A stretch of 64,000 bases of DNA from Phyllobacterium sophorae (GCF_003010965.1 NZ_PGGM01000011.1:124001-188000), one strand, 5' to 3'; positions 45,238-55,161 are shown, numbered from the stretch's first letter. The notes: generated by a model from the sequence alone, not told the origin. Translations and numbers: made by a program.

Positions 45238-45254
45238 CTTCAGGCAAGCTTGAT
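45238..45254 (+). promoter_or_regulatory. Putative flagellar box before the DUF1217-flgF operon
   Basis: CTTCAGGCAAGCTTGAT matches the shared flagellar box in the left half and centre (CTTC-xx-GCAAG-CTT). It ends 39 nt before the ATG at 45294. Confidence 0.5.
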
Positions 45255-45293
45255 TTGAGACAAATGCGCCAAACGCTTCGGGAAAGGCGCATC

Positions 45294-46076
45294 ATGATCA
45301 ATACTATGACGAGCTATCGCTTGATCGCTGCGGACTTGCCGCGCTCGCTTGCCCGCGTCTCCAAAGAGCCCTTGGTGCAGCGCGAGACAGACTATTACCT
45401 GAAGAACATCAAGAATGTGAAATCAGTTGATGATTTCATGAAGGATACCAAGCTCTACAACTATGTCCTAAAAGCATTCGGCCTCGATAGCATGGCCTTT
45501 GCCAAGGCCTTCATTCGCAAGGTGCTGACAGAAGGTGTCGACGACAAGGAGAGTTTTGCCAACAAGCTGACCGATACGCGCTACAAGGACTTGGCCACGG
45601 CATTCAACTTCGCCAAATACGCTGACAAAGCCACCAGCCAGCCCGGAGCACTACAGCCGATCGCCGATAAATACGTGCGTCAGACCCTCGAGATCGAGAC
45701 AGGTCAGCAAAACGAAGGCGTTCGCCTCGCCCTGTATTTTGCCCGCAAGGCACCCGCAATAACCAATGCCTATGAAATTCTCGGCGACAAGGCACTCCTG
45801 CAGGTGTTTCAGACCACGTTTTCCATTCCGGCCGCGATGTCCAATATGGATATCGACCGCCAGGCGAAGATGGTCGAAGACAAGCTTGACCTTGCGGATC
45901 TGAAAGACCCCAAGAAGCTCGACAAGCTCATCACACGCTTCACCGCCATGTACGAAATGAACAATCCCTCGACCGCCAGCAGCATTCCCTCGATGTTGTT
46001 CGGGGGAACGTCTTCGATCGGTATCGCGGACAGTATTTTGACGACCTTGCAATCCTTCAAGCTGGGTGGACGCTGA
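45294..46076 (+). CDS. DUF1217 flagellar protein
   Basis: About 260 residues from the ATG at 45294 (GGAAAGG upstream). The DUF1217 family occurs in rhizobial flagellar clusters; its sequence (TDYYLKNIKNVKSVDDFMKD, YNYVLKAFGLD, TLEIETGQQNEGVRLALYFA, FSIPAAMSNMDIDRQAKMVE) is helical. Some members end with a flagellin-export-like tail. The stop overlaps the flgF start by one base, so it is part of the flgF-fliI operon. Confidence 0.85.
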   Translation: MINTMTSYRLIAADLPRSLARVSKEPLVQRETDYYLKNIKNVKSVDDFMKDTKLYNYVLKAFGLDSMAFAKAFIRKVLTEGVDDKESFANKLTDTRYKDLATAFNFAKYADKATSQPGALQPIADKYVRQTLEIETGQQNEGVRLALYFARKAPAITNAYEILGDKALLQVFQTTFSIPAAMSNMDIDRQAKMVEDKLDLADLKDPKKLDKLITRFTAMYEMNNPSTASSIPSMLFGGTSSIGIADSILTTLQSFKLGGR

Positions 46077-46798
46077 TGGAAAACTCAATCTATGTGGGAC
46101 TTTCCTCGCAAATCTCGCTGGAGCGCCGTCTCGATGCGCTGGCGCAGAATGTGGCCAACATGTCCACGCCGGGCTTTCGCGCCACAGGCATGAAGTTTGA
46201 CGCCATGGTGTCAAAGGCCGCCGAGAATTCGAGCTTCGTTTCGGCGGGTGAAAGCTTCATCAAGACCGAGGCCGGACCCATCACCCAGACCGGCAATCCG
46301 CTTGACGTGGCGGCAAAGGGAGATGTCTGGTTTTCGCTGCAGTCACCTGCGGGCCAGGTCTATACGCGTGACGGTCGCATGCAGATGTCGACGACCGGCG
46401 AACTGCTCTCGGTCAAGGGTTACCCCATGCTCGACGCGGGTGGGCAGCCGCTGACGATCGATCCCAATGGCGGACCGCCGAAGATTTCATCGGATGGCGC
46501 AGTTTATCAAAATGGCCGGCAACTTGGAGCAATCGGGCTCTTCACCATCGATCCCAATGCCAAGCTGACCTATTTCGACAATTCGGCGGTCATTCCCAGC
46601 GTTGCCGCCCAGCCGGCGCTGGATAATCCCAATGCCGGTGTCATTCAGGGCGCAATCGAAGGATCGAATGTCGATGCGATCAGTGAAATGACACGGCTGA
46701 TGAGTGTGACCCGCGCATTTGAGCGCGTCGATGCGCTGCTTCGCGGCAATGAGAACACCTTCAGGGACGGCGTCAAGACGCTCGGATCGACCTCGTGA
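46076..46798 (+). CDS. flgF: Flagellar proximal rod protein FlgF
   Basis: A 240-residue rod protein. The N-terminus (YVGLSSQISLERRLDALAQN, then VANMSTPGFRA) is the flagellar rod motif, and the C-terminus (GAIEGSNVDAISEMTRLMSV, TRAFERV) is the matching helix. The middle (QTGNPLDVAAKGDVWFSLQ) is typical of FlgF/FlgG. It forms the cell-proximal rod in the periplasm. Confidence 0.93.
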   Translation: MENSIYVGLSSQISLERRLDALAQNVANMSTPGFRATGMKFDAMVSKAAENSSFVSAGESFIKTEAGPITQTGNPLDVAAKGDVWFSLQSPAGQVYTRDGRMQMSTTGELLSVKGYPMLDAGGQPLTIDPNGGPPKISSDGAVYQNGRQLGAIGLFTIDPNAKLTYFDNSAVIPSVAAQPALDNPNAGVIQGAIEGSNVDAISEMTRLMSVTRAFERVDALLRGNENTFRDGVKTLGSTS

Positions 46799-46833
46799 TT
46801 TGGCAATTTATTCACGCGGCACGCGAGTAGATC

Positions 46834-48210
46834 ATGCTGGCCGTTGAAAACGCCTTGCAGACCATGAGCGAGCGGAGGGGCAGTCTCGACGCTCTTGCCC
46901 GCCTCGTATCGCACGCATCACAGCAGCGTGCCGCAGTCGCGCTGGGCGGCTATGTCAATGAGGTATCGCGTTCCGCCATCGGTGTTCGCGGTATTTCGGA
47001 CAAAGCACAGCTTGGCGATCTGGTCATGATCCGCTGCGACGACGCGTTGCATCCTGCAGAAGTGGTCCGTCTCGAGCAGGCGCGGGTTCTGGTCAAGCCG
47101 TTCGATGACCGGGTCATGCCGCCGCTTGGTACTTCTGTTTTTCCCGAAGGACCGTTTCGCATTGCGCCGACGCCACACTGGAAGGGCAGGGTCATCAATG
47201 CTCTTGGTTCGCCACTTGATGCCAGGGGGCTTTTGCCGGCAGGAACAGAACACGTTGCGGTCGATCGCTGCGCGCCATCTGCAATGAACCGAAGCCGGGT
47301 CGAAAAGGGTCTGCGCAGCGGCGTCAATGTTGTGGACGTGTTCGTGCCGATGTGTTTCGGCCAGCGCATGGGCATTTTTGCCGGCTCGGGTGTCGGCAAA
47401 TCCACGCTTCTTGCCATGATGACCAAGGCCGGTGATTTCGACACCGTGGTGCTGGCGCTGACGGGCGAGCGGGGCCGGGAAGTGCGTGACATGCTCGAAG
47501 ACACGATGGCGGGCAAGCTGGAGAAGACCATCGCCGTCATTGCGACGGGCGATGAAAGCCCGATGATGCGGCGCCTGGCGCCGAACACGGCGACAGCCAT
47601 TGCCGAATACTTCCGTGATCGCGGCGAGAACGTCTTGCTGATCGTCGATTCGATTACACGGTTTGCCCATGCTGCACGTGAAATCGCCATCGCTGCAGGT
47701 GAACCGCCGGTTTCGCGCGGATATCCGCCGAGCGTCTTCAGCCAGCTGCCGCGCCTTCTCGAACGGGCGGGTCCCGGACTTATCGGCGAGGGTACGATCA
47801 CCGGCATTTACGCCGTGCTGGTCGATGGCGACGATCATAATGATCCGGTGTCCGACGCAATCCGCGGCACGCTCGACGGGCATATTGTGCTTGATCGCGG
47901 CATCGCTGCGCAGGGCCGGTTTCCAGCCGTTGATATTCTTGGCTCGATTTCCCGCCTCGCCCAGCATAACTGGACAGCCGAGCAAGCAAAGCTCGCAACG
48001 AGCCTGCGCGGACTGATTTCCCGTTTTGAAGAAACCCGGGATTTGCGGATGATCGGCGCGTATCAGGCCGGAAGCGATCCTCTCATTGACCAGGCGGTCA
48101 ATCTTGTCCCTCTCATCTACGATGCCATGCAGCAAACGCCGGCGTCGCCGCTGTCGCTTGATCCTTATAGCGATCTTGCCAGTGCATTGCGGCCAAAGGA
48201 CCCATCATGA
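46834..48210 (+). CDS. fliI: Flagellar export ATPase FliI
   Basis: A 458-residue ATPase of the F1-beta type. Walker A is GSGVGKS at 184-190, followed by VLALTGERGREVRDML, Walker B VLLIVDSITRFAHAAREIAI, and PPSVFSQLPRLLERAG. It energises export of flagellar proteins from the cytoplasm. The stop overlaps the next gene by 4 nt. Confidence 0.95.
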   Translation: MLAVENALQTMSERRGSLDALARLVSHASQQRAAVALGGYVNEVSRSAIGVRGISDKAQLGDLVMIRCDDALHPAEVVRLEQARVLVKPFDDRVMPPLGTSVFPEGPFRIAPTPHWKGRVINALGSPLDARGLLPAGTEHVAVDRCAPSAMNRSRVEKGLRSGVNVVDVFVPMCFGQRMGIFAGSGVGKSTLLAMMTKAGDFDTVVLALTGERGREVRDMLEDTMAGKLEKTIAVIATGDESPMMRRLAPNTATAIAEYFRDRGENVLLIVDSITRFAHAAREIAIAAGEPPVSRGYPPSVFSQLPRLLERAGPGLIGEGTITGIYAVLVDGDDHNDPVSDAIRGTLDGHIVLDRGIAAQGRFPAVDILGSISRLAQHNWTAEQAKLATSLRGLISRFEETRDLRMIGAYQAGSDPLIDQAVNLVPLIYDAMQQTPASPLSLDPYSDLASALRPKDPS

Positions 48211-48776
48211 CCGAACGACACGCAAGCGGCAAACCAATGGCTGAGACTTCGCCGGTGCCTGCCGGCCCGCCGCGCGACAAGCGCTTTGATGGCTACCTGA
48301 AGGGAGCCGGCCTAATTCTTGCGATCAACTGCGCGGTTCTGCCTTTCGCCATGTATTACGACATTCTCGATGCGCGCCCAAATCCACCCACTTCAGGCAT
48401 TGAGGTTCGCGATCCTCTCAACCGAACGAACCAGAAAGTGGTGCGGGAGACGCACAACAAGCAAGCGGCTGCCCAATCGAAAGCCGGCGAGAATCTCGAT
48501 CTTACGACGACGGCGACAACATCGGAGCTGACAAGTGATCGCCTTGCGGGCATCGAAGAGGCGAGCAAGCAGCCGTTCCCCGGCAAGGCGGTCTTTTTGG
48601 TGCGCGAGGTGGTGGGCGGACTGGTGATGATCGAAGACGAAAGCGGTTACTGGTTCGTCGAAAAGGGTTCGCCTCTACCGGATGGAAGTACCCTTGTCGC
48701 AATCGAGCGCGGCAATGATCCGGGCAGCTGGTCGATCAAGACATCCGACGGTAATGTCATCAACCGCACCAACTAG
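48207..48776 (+). CDS. Membrane protein of unknown function after fliI
   Basis: A 189-residue protein with a short cytoplasmic N-terminus, one membrane segment (residues about 32-50: GAGLILAINCAVLPFAMYYD) and a periplasmic domain rich in Thr and charged residues, ending in GKAVFLVREVVGGLVMIEDE, SGYWFVEKGSPLPDGST. No known domain. Translationally coupled to fliI, so probably a flagellar accessory protein. FliJ normally follows fliI in other bacteria, but this is not FliJ-like. Confidence 0.7.
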   Translation: MTERHASGKPMAETSPVPAGPPRDKRFDGYLKGAGLILAINCAVLPFAMYYDILDARPNPPTSGIEVRDPLNRTNQKVVRETHNKQAAAQSKAGENLDLTTTATTSELTSDRLAGIEEASKQPFPGKAVFLVREVVGGLVMIEDESGYWFVEKGSPLPDGSTLVAIERGNDPGSWSIKTSDGNVINRTN

Positions 48777-48821
48777 GGATGCGTGCCGGTGGCGGAAGTG
48801 CGCCAGTGATCACGCCGTAAG

Positions 48822-48838
48822 TCTCACGCAAGTTTGAC
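48822..48838 (+). promoter_or_regulatory. Putative flagellar box before flgB
   Basis: TCTCACGCAAGTTTGAC agrees with the shared box at the GCAAG core and most flanking positions. It ends 46 nt before the flgB ATG. Confidence 0.45.
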
Positions 48839-48884
48839 GCGTTAGGTTAATGCCAGATTAACCGGTTAGACGTGCGAGGAAGAC

Positions 48885-49265
48885 ATGCAGGCAATCCATC
48901 TGTTCGATCTGGCGTCGCGTCAGGCCGAGTGGCTTTCGGTGAGACAGGCAGCTGTTTCCGGTAACGTGGCCAATGCGAATACGCCGGCTTTCAAGGCGCG
49001 CGACGTGGAACCCTTCAAGGATGTCCTGGAACAGGCGCAGTTGACCATGGCTGCGACCAACCCCAAACATCTTGAAATCGATGCGTCCGCAATTGCGGCG
49101 ACTGCCTTGCACAAGGACGCGGTGACCGAGCAAAATCATTCGAAAAATACAGTCAGTCTCGAAGCCGAAATGGTCAAATCCGGCGAGATTAATCGCCAGT
49201 TCGCGCTCAACACCAGCATCGTAAAGGCGTTTCACCGCATGATGTTGTCAGCGGTAAAGGGCTAA
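48885..49265 (+). CDS. flgB: Flagellar proximal rod protein FlgB
   Basis: A 126-residue rod protein, preceded by GAGGAAG. The N-terminal rod helix ([31 protein letters not shown]) and C-terminal helix ([20 protein letters not shown]) are intact. First gene of the long operon flgB to fliP. Confidence 0.93.
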   Translation: MQAIHLFDLASRQAEWLSVRQAAVSGNVANANTPAFKARDVEPFKDVLEQAQLTMAATNPKHLEIDASAIAATALHKDAVTEQNHSKNTVSLEAEMVKSGEINRQFALNTSIVKAFHRMMLSAVKG

Positions 49266-49267
49266 GC

Positions 49268-49687
49268 ATGTCCGATCCACTCCAAGCTGCTCTCAAAGTT
49301 GCCGCATCTGGACTTTCCGCCCAATCGACGCGTTTGCGCATTGTTTCGGAAAATCTCGCCAATGCGCAATCGACCGGCAAGACGGCCGGCAGTGAACCTT
49401 ACCGGCGCAAGACCGTTTCCTTTGCAACCGAACTCGACCGCACTACTGGCGTCGAAACAGTGCGCATCGCCGAAGTGGGCAAGGACACCTCTGCCTTTAC
49501 CGAAGAATATGACCCGAGCCATCCGGCAGCCGATTCCAAGGGCTATGTGAAATATCCCAATGTCAACATGGTCGTCGAAATGGCGGACATGCGTGAAGCA
49601 AACCGTTCCTATGAAGCCAATCTCCAGGTGGTCAAGCAAGCGCGCGAGCTTATTGCCATGACCGTCGACCTCTTGAGGAATTCCTGA
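49268..49687 (+). CDS. flgC: Flagellar proximal rod protein FlgC
   Basis: A 139-residue rod protein with [30 protein letters not shown] and the C-terminal region [20 protein letters not shown] followed by [16 protein letters not shown]. Two bases after flgB; overlaps fliE by one base. Confidence 0.94.
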   Translation: MSDPLQAALKVAASGLSAQSTRLRIVSENLANAQSTGKTAGSEPYRRKTVSFATELDRTTGVETVRIAEVGKDTSAFTEEYDPSHPAADSKGYVKYPNVNMVVEMADMREANRSYEANLQVVKQARELIAMTVDLLRNS

Positions 49688-50019
49688 TGCTCGATCAACT
49701 TCTCAGTGTTTCTACCCGCAACGCCCTTTCGAAGTTGTCGGAGACAGTCAACCAGGGGGCAATTGCAGCAGGTGCGCCGGCGCCGGCGGCTGCGGTGGGC
49801 CAGCCTTCCTTTGACAACGTCCTGTCGCAGCTCGCCGGGTCGGTCAGCGGAAAGCTCGAAAATGCCGAGGCGATTTCGATGCAAAGCATGACCGGCGACG
49901 TGCCGACCCGTGATGTGGTCAATGCGGTCATGGATGCGGAGCAGTCGTTGCAGACGGCGATCGCCATTCGCGACAAGATCGTCCAGGCCTACCTCGAAAT
50001 CAGCCGCATGCCCATTTAA
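49687..50019 (+). CDS. fliE: Flagellar hook-basal body protein FliE
   Basis: A 110-residue protein with the FliE C-terminal signature ([40 protein letters not shown]). It joins the MS ring to the rod. The start ATG overlaps the flgC stop. Confidence 0.93.
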   Translation: MLDQLLSVSTRNALSKLSETVNQGAIAAGAPAPAAAVGQPSFDNVLSQLAGSVSGKLENAEAISMQSMTGDVPTRDVVNAVMDAEQSLQTAIAIRDKIVQAYLEISRMPI

Positions 50020-50028
50020 GGACAAGTC

Positions 50029-50820
50029 ATGAAAGCGCTCACCATCGCTGCCACGGGTATGAATGCCCAGCAGCTCAATCTGGAAGTGATTGCCAACAAC
50101 ATCGCCAATATCAACACGACCGGTTACAAGCGTGCCAAGGCCGAGTTTTCGGACCTGTTGTATCAGGCTGAGCGCAGCGCGGGCGTTCCGAACGCGGCCA
50201 ACCAGAGCGTCATTCCAGAAGGGGCAATGGTCGGGCTTGGCGTGCAGACCGCTGCGGTGCGCAACCTGCACATTCAGGGCGCGCTCAATCAGACCGGCAA
50301 TCCATTCGATGTCGCCATGGTCGGTCGCGGCTGGTTCCAGATCCAGAACGCGGCTGGAGAAACGCTTTATAGCCGTGCCGGCGCATTCAACACCAATGAC
50401 ACGGGTCAGTTGGTGACACTGGACGGTAATCTCGTCGAGCCCAATATCATCGTTCCGACCGAGGCGATCGAAGTGAAGATCACCGAGACGGGTCAGGTGT
50501 TCGCAAAGCTGGCGGACCAGACCGATCTGATGAACCTTGGCCAGTTGCAGATTGCAAACTTTGCCAACGAGGCGGGCCTGGAACCACTCGGCGACAATCT
50601 CTTTCGCCAGACCGACGCCTCTGGTGATCCTGTGACCGGTGTGCCGGGCGATCCTGGTTTCGGCACTTTGAAGCAGGGTTACCTTGAAAGTTCCAACGTT
50701 GATCCGGTTAAGGAAATCACCGACCTGATCACGGCGCAGCGCGCCTATGAAATGAACTCCAAAGTCATTCAGGCCGCCGATGAAATGGCATCGGTCGTTT
50801 CGAAGAATTTGGGTGGTTGA
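50029..50820 (+). CDS. flgG: Flagellar distal rod protein FlgG
   Basis: A 263-residue protein beginning [20 protein letters not shown] with [20 protein letters not shown], and ending [36 protein letters not shown]. These are the FlgG/FlgE-type rod and hook motifs; the size fits FlgG. It forms the distal rod. Flanked by fliE and flgA. Confidence 0.95.
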   Translation: MKALTIAATGMNAQQLNLEVIANNIANINTTGYKRAKAEFSDLLYQAERSAGVPNAANQSVIPEGAMVGLGVQTAAVRNLHIQGALNQTGNPFDVAMVGRGWFQIQNAAGETLYSRAGAFNTNDTGQLVTLDGNLVEPNIIVPTEAIEVKITETGQVFAKLADQTDLMNLGQLQIANFANEAGLEPLGDNLFRQTDASGDPVTGVPGDPGFGTLKQGYLESSNVDPVKEITDLITAQRAYEMNSKVIQAADEMASVVSKNLGG

Positions 50821-50828
50821 GGATTGCT

Positions 50829-51308
50829 ATGACGGCACGCGGTAGGATTGAAAGACTGGTTCGCACGGTAAAGCTCGCCCTGTGTGCAATGCCTTTTGCA
50901 TGTGCTGCCCATGCCGACCGCATCGCCTTCATCGTGCCGTCCCGGATCATTTATCCCGGGCAGACCATCGGCAACGCCGGACTTCAGGAAAAGATGTTCA
51001 CAATCAAGGCGAGCGCGGCGGCAAGTTACGCCATGTCGGCCGAGCAGCTTGTCGGCAAGGTCGCGCGCAAGACCTTGCTGCCCGGTCAGCCCATTCTTGT
51101 GACAGCGGTCAATGAGCCGAACTTGGTCCAACGCGGTGTGCCTGTGGCGCTGGTCTATGATACCGGGGCGCTGGTCATCACCGCCAAGGGGATAGCGATG
51201 GAACCTGGACACTCCGGCGATTTCATCAAGGTAAGGAATATCGACAGCGGTATCATCGTTTCGGGCACACTGCTGGCCGATGGCACGATCCAGGTCGGGA
51301 TGCAATAA
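50829..51308 (+). CDS. flgA: P-ring assembly chaperone FlgA
   Basis: About 159 residues from the ATG at 50829 (GAGG 7 nt upstream); a TTG at 50817 overlapping flgG is less likely. A signal peptide (VKLALCAMPFACAAHA) is followed by the SAF domain (SRIIYPGQTIGNAGLQEKMF, ARKTLLPGQPILVTAV, NEPNLVQRGVPVALVYDTG). It helps FlgI assemble in the periplasm. Confidence 0.92.
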   Translation: MTARGRIERLVRTVKLALCAMPFACAAHADRIAFIVPSRIIYPGQTIGNAGLQEKMFTIKASAAASYAMSAEQLVGKVARKTLLPGQPILVTAVNEPNLVQRGVPVALVYDTGALVITAKGIAMEPGHSGDFIKVRNIDSGIIVSGTLLADGTIQVGMQ

Positions 51309-52534
51309 TGCGTCTGGCCATTGCCCTTTTCCTGATGGTTTTTGCTGGTTCGGCAGTTACCCATGCAGCTGAATCGTCAAAAAATGCCAAGGATTTTCAA
51401 ACGCCTGGTGAAGCACAGGCTGCATGGCGCAAGGCCCAGCGGGATGCCGATGACGGCAAGTGGGGCGGCGCCGCGTCGCCCCTGGGGCAAGGCGGTGCGA
51501 TCGCTCGGCTGAAAGACATCGCCAATATCCAGGGCGTGCGCGAAAACCAGCTGGTTGGATATGGTCTTGTCATCGGTCTTAACGGGACAGGCGACAGCCT
51601 GCGCAGCGCACCCTTCACCGAACAGTCCCTGCGCGCCATGCTGGACAATCTCGGCATCAGTCCGCCGCCGGGCGCTTCGCGCGTGAAGAATGTTGCGGCT
51701 GTGATCGTCACCGCCAATTTGCCGCCCTTTGCCGGGCGCGGTTCGCGCATCGACATTACCGTTTCATCGCTGGGCGATGCGACGTCGCTTGCGGGCGGAA
51801 CACTGGTGATGACCCCGCTGGCTGCAGCAGATGGGCAGACCTATGCGGTGGCGCAGGGCAACATGGTCGTTTCGGGTTTTACCGCATCTGGCGAGGCTTC
51901 AACGCTCACACAAGGCGTGCCAACAAGCGGGCGCATTCCAAATGGCGCGCTGGTCGAAAAGGAAGTTACCGGCAATTTCGGTCATGATGAACTCGTTGTT
52001 GAACTGCGCGAACCGGACTTTACCACGGCGGTGCGCATCACCGACACCATCAATGCCTTTGCCAAACGGCGCTACAACCAGCCTGTCGCCAAGGAGCGTG
52101 ATTCCAAGTCGATCCGTCTGCGCAAGCCAAAGAATATTTCTGCAACACGCTTTCTTGCAGAAATCGAGGGGCTCCCGGTGGTGACGGATGAAGTCGCCCG
52201 GGTCGTTGTTGATGAGCGCACCGGAACGGTGGTCATCGGTGACAAGGTGCGCATTTCACGTGTCGCCATCAGCCACGGCAGTCTGTCGGTCCGCGTGACG
52301 GAAACACCGACAGTTGTCCAGCCCGAGCCATTCACGGACGGTGAAACGGCCATCGAGCCCAACACGAATATTGAAGCGACACAAACATCAAATATCGGCA
52401 TCCTCGGTGGAACGGATCTTGAGAACCTAGTCAAGGGACTGAACCAGATTGGCGTGAAACCGCAAGGTATCATCGCCATATTGCAAAGCATCAAGACGGC
52501 GGGAGCATTGCACGCCGAACTGGTGGTCCAATGA
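51308..52534 (+). CDS. flgI: Flagellar P-ring protein FlgI
   Basis: A 408-residue periplasmic protein with a signal peptide (MRLAIALFLMVFAGSAVTHA). Diagnostic parts are ARLKDIANIQGVRENQLVGY, GLVIGLNGTGDS, NVAAVIVTANLPPFAGRGSR and the end LVKGLNQIGVKPQGIIAILQ, SIKTAGALHAELVVQ. It has an N-terminal extra of about 35 residues rich in Lys/Ala after the signal. Coupled to flgA and motE. Confidence 0.95.
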   Translation: MRLAIALFLMVFAGSAVTHAAESSKNAKDFQTPGEAQAAWRKAQRDADDGKWGGAASPLGQGGAIARLKDIANIQGVRENQLVGYGLVIGLNGTGDSLRSAPFTEQSLRAMLDNLGISPPPGASRVKNVAAVIVTANLPPFAGRGSRIDITVSSLGDATSLAGGTLVMTPLAAADGQTYAVAQGNMVVSGFTASGEASTLTQGVPTSGRIPNGALVEKEVTGNFGHDELVVELREPDFTTAVRITDTINAFAKRRYNQPVAKERDSKSIRLRKPKNISATRFLAEIEGLPVVTDEVARVVVDERTGTVVIGDKVRISRVAISHGSLSVRVTETPTVVQPEPFTDGETAIEPNTNIEATQTSNIGILGGTDLENLVKGLNQIGVKPQGIIAILQSIKTAGALHAELVVQ

Positions 52535-53052
52535 GCTTGGCAACGGATACCAGGAAGGCCATTGGCCTGGGTTGTGCGGTCCTTGCCTTCAGCGCAGCAC
52601 TGCTGTTTCCAGCTGCTTACGGGCTTTCTCAGGAGGCCGCGCCGAAGGATGAAGTCGACCGCTATTGCACCAACATCACCGACACGGCAGCAGACGCACG
52701 CTACGCCATGCAAACGCGTGAACTGGCCCAGCTTCGCGCTGATATCGACAGCCGTATTGAGCAGCTCGATGCAAAGCGCAAGGAATATGAAATCTGGCTG
52801 AAACGGCGTGATGAATTTATTGACAAGGCCGAAGATTCGCTCGTCGGCATCATTTCGAAAATGCGTCCCGACGCGGCTGCGGCACAAATGGCTCTGCTTG
52901 GCGATGAGGCTGCAGCTGCACTGCTGCTGAAGCTCAATCCGCGCGTGTCCAGCGTCATCCTGAACGAGATGCCCGCCGAGAAATCATCAAGGCTTGCCCG
53001 GGTTATTGTCGGATCACGTGTCGTTCCATCAGCAGAAAGAACCGCCCAATGA
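52531..53052 (+). CDS. motE: MotE, chaperone for MotC
   Basis: A 173-residue exported protein. The N-terminus has a signal or anchor (residues about 10-33). A coiled coil follows (ELAQLRADIDSRIEQLDAKR, KEYEIWLKRRDEFIDKAED) and then the MgtE_N-like motif region IISKMRPDAAAAQMALLGDE, AAAALLLKLNPRVSSVILNE. In Sinorhizobium MotE guides folding of the periplasmic motor protein MotC. It sits between flgI and flgH, as in other rhizobia. Confidence 0.88.
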   Translation: MSLATDTRKAIGLGCAVLAFSAALLFPAAYGLSQEAAPKDEVDRYCTNITDTAADARYAMQTRELAQLRADIDSRIEQLDAKRKEYEIWLKRRDEFIDKAEDSLVGIISKMRPDAAAAQMALLGDEAAAALLLKLNPRVSSVILNEMPAEKSSRLARVIVGSRVVPSAERTAQ

Positions 53053-53762
53053 AAAAAGCGGCACCCGCGTTCATCCTTGCCAGTGTTCTTGTCCTTTCGG
53101 GATGCGCAGACAATTTTCGCGATTTGAACCGCGCTCCGGCCATGTCGCCGGTCGGTGCAGGAGTGGGGCAATCCTTTCGTGTTTCCGATCCCGCCTATTA
53201 TCCCACGCAGCCCCGGCCACAGAAATATTCGCTGTGGCAGGACCGGCAGGCCAGCTTTTTCCGCGACCCGCGTGCCGCCAATCCAGGCGATGTGCTGACC
53301 GTTGTCATCAGGATCGATGAAGAAGCAAAATTTGACAACAAGTCGGACCGGTCGCGGGTTTCCTCGCAAGTTTATGGCGCCGACGCTGATATTAGCGGCA
53401 GCGGGTTTCCCGGCGGCACGATTACCGGAAACCTGGACCTGAACTCGGACAGCAGCTCCAAGGGTGCAGGCAAGATCGAGCGATCCGAGAAGGTTGATCT
53501 GCGCGTAGCAGCGATCGTCACCAGCCTGCTTCCCAACGGCAACATGGTCATCCAGGGATCACAGGAAATCCGTGTCAACAACGAATTGCGCATATTGAAC
53601 GTTGCCGGTGTCGTGCGACCGCGCGATATCGCCGGCAACAATACGATCTCCTACGAAAAGATTGCAGAGGCGCGCATTTCCTATGGCGGCCGCGGGCGGC
53701 AAAGCGAAGTACAACAGCCACCTTGGGGACAGCAAGTCCTCGACACTGTCGCACCGTTCTAG
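53049..53762 (+). CDS. flgH: Flagellar L-ring protein FlgH
   Basis: A 237-residue outer-membrane lipoprotein. The lipobox is LVLSGC, with Cys at about residue 18. Typical FlgH parts are QASFFRDPRAANPGDVLTVV, IRIDEEAKFDNKSDRSR, SEKVDLRVAAIVTSLLPNGN, VIQGSQEIRVNNELRILNVA and GVVRPRDIAGNNTISYEKIA. Coupled to motE by a 4-nt overlap. Confidence 0.95.
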   Translation: MKKAAPAFILASVLVLSGCADNFRDLNRAPAMSPVGAGVGQSFRVSDPAYYPTQPRPQKYSLWQDRQASFFRDPRAANPGDVLTVVIRIDEEAKFDNKSDRSRVSSQVYGADADISGSGFPGGTITGNLDLNSDSSSKGAGKIERSEKVDLRVAAIVTSLLPNGNMVIQGSQEIRVNNELRILNVAGVVRPRDIAGNNTISYEKIAEARISYGGRGRQSEVQQPPWGQQVLDTVAPF

Positions 53763-53776
53763 GAGAGGCGAGGAAA

Positions 53777-54265
53777 ATGAGCAGCCTTGCTGAAGACTCC
53801 CCTTTGCCATCCAAAGGCCCCTCGATCCTCGCCCTGATAGCGGTTGTCGCGGTGTTGACCTTGATTGCAGCTGCAGGCGGCTGGTTCCTTGGCACACAGC
53901 TTGGATTGGCAGTCCCGGGAGCTGATGCGATGACGCCAGACAGCAACAAGAGGCCGCCTGGAGTGGAGATTCCCACCGGCAGTGTCGTGCCGCTCAAGCC
54001 GATCCTTACCAATGTGAAAATTCCGCAGGACGTTTGGATCAGGCTTGAAGCAGGGGTTGTCGCGCGTCCTGGGGAAAAGATATCCGATGAACTTGCGGCA
54101 ACGGTTGCCGGTGATTTCATGGCGTTCCTGCGCACGGTCAATCTGATGCAGTTGCGTGGTCCGGCCGGGCTCGAATACCTACGAATGGATCTGCAGGAAA
54201 GGGCGCGTATGCGCTCTGAAGGCAAGATCGAGCAAGTGTACATCTGGGCGCTGGTGATGGAATGA
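53777..54265 (+). CDS. fliL: Flagellar basal body protein FliL
   Basis: About 162 residues from the ATG at 53777 (GAGGAAA upstream). One membrane segment (residues about 15-38: SILALIAVVAVLTLIAAAGG) and a periplasmic domain (VPLKPILTNVKIPQDVWIRL, VAGDFMAFLRTVNLMQLRGP) typical of FliL, which supports stator function. Confidence 0.9.
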   Translation: MSSLAEDSPLPSKGPSILALIAVVAVLTLIAAAGGWFLGTQLGLAVPGADAMTPDSNKRPPGVEIPTGSVVPLKPILTNVKIPQDVWIRLEAGVVARPGEKISDELAATVAGDFMAFLRTVNLMQLRGPAGLEYLRMDLQERARMRSEGKIEQVYIWALVME

Positions 54266-54996
54266 AACGACGTTTTCTGACCCCTTTGCTGCTGTTGATT
54301 TTCAGCGGCACGGCAATGGCCCAGACATCGATACTCGAGGGCCTGATTCCGCCCGGGAGCGCCTCGACCAGCGGCCAGATCATCCAGATGCTGGCCGTAC
54401 TGACGGTCCTGTCGATTGCGCCGGGACTGTTGATTATGGTCACCAGTTTTACCCGTTTCGCCATTGCTTTTTCGATGTTGCGCGCCGGTCTTGGCCTGCA
54501 GACCACTCCCGCCAATCTGGTGATGATCAGTCTTGCGCTGTTCATGACATTCTATGTCATGGCTCCCGTTTTCGACCGGGCCTGGCAAAATGGCGTGCAG
54601 CCGCTGGTCAACAATCAGATTACGCAGGAAGTGGCGATGAACGAAATCACGACGCCATTTCGCGAATTCATGCTGCGGCAGGTGCGTGACAAGGATTTGC
54701 GGCTGTTCGAGGATCTGGCGGATGAATCGTTCCGCACCAAGGCCAATGAAGTGGTCGATTTGCGCATCCTTATCCCGGCATTCATGATTTCGGAACTGCG
54801 CCGTGGCTTCGAGATCGGCTTTCTGATCGTTCTGCCGTTTCTGGTGATCGATCTGATCGTGGCAACGTTGACCATGTCGATGGGCATGATGATGCTGCCG
54901 CCAACGGTCCTCTCACTCCCGTTCAAGATCCTGTTTTTTGTGCTGATCGATGGCTGGAATATCCTGGTTGGAAGCCTGATCCGCTCGTATACCTAG
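54262..54996 (+). CDS. fliP: Flagellar export gate protein FliP
   Basis: A 244-residue membrane protein with a cleavable signal (LLLLIFSGTAMAQ) and four membrane segments. Signature parts are MLAVLTVLSIAPGLLIMVTS, FTRFAIAFSMLRAGLGLQTT, PFLVIDLIVATLTMSMGMMM and LPPTVLSLPFKILFFVLIDG. Last gene of the flgB operon; fliQ and fliR are not next to it. Confidence 0.95.
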   Translation: MKRRFLTPLLLLIFSGTAMAQTSILEGLIPPGSASTSGQIIQMLAVLTVLSIAPGLLIMVTSFTRFAIAFSMLRAGLGLQTTPANLVMISLALFMTFYVMAPVFDRAWQNGVQPLVNNQITQEVAMNEITTPFREFMLRQVRDKDLRLFEDLADESFRTKANEVVDLRILIPAFMISELRRGFEIGFLIVLPFLVIDLIVATLTMSMGMMMLPPTVLSLPFKILFFVLIDGWNILVGSLIRSYT

Positions 54997-55161
54997 GATC
55001 GACTAGGATTGGGTGCGATATTTTTATAGAACGCCCTTCGGGCCGCTGCGTGAAACCGGCCCGCCTTATTGTCCAGCCAGGGAATTTTGCATCGTATAAA
55101 AAGCAAGACCCCTTGTTATTAAAACGGTAATACATTAGTCGTACTCATCACACCATGACGG

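Noticed and set aside
46918-48135. A 405-codon open frame on the minus strand
   Set aside because: It is antisense to fliI, which has all its motifs.
53575-54588. A 337-codon open frame on the minus strand
   Set aside because: It is antisense to flgH, fliL and fliP and has no family resemblance.
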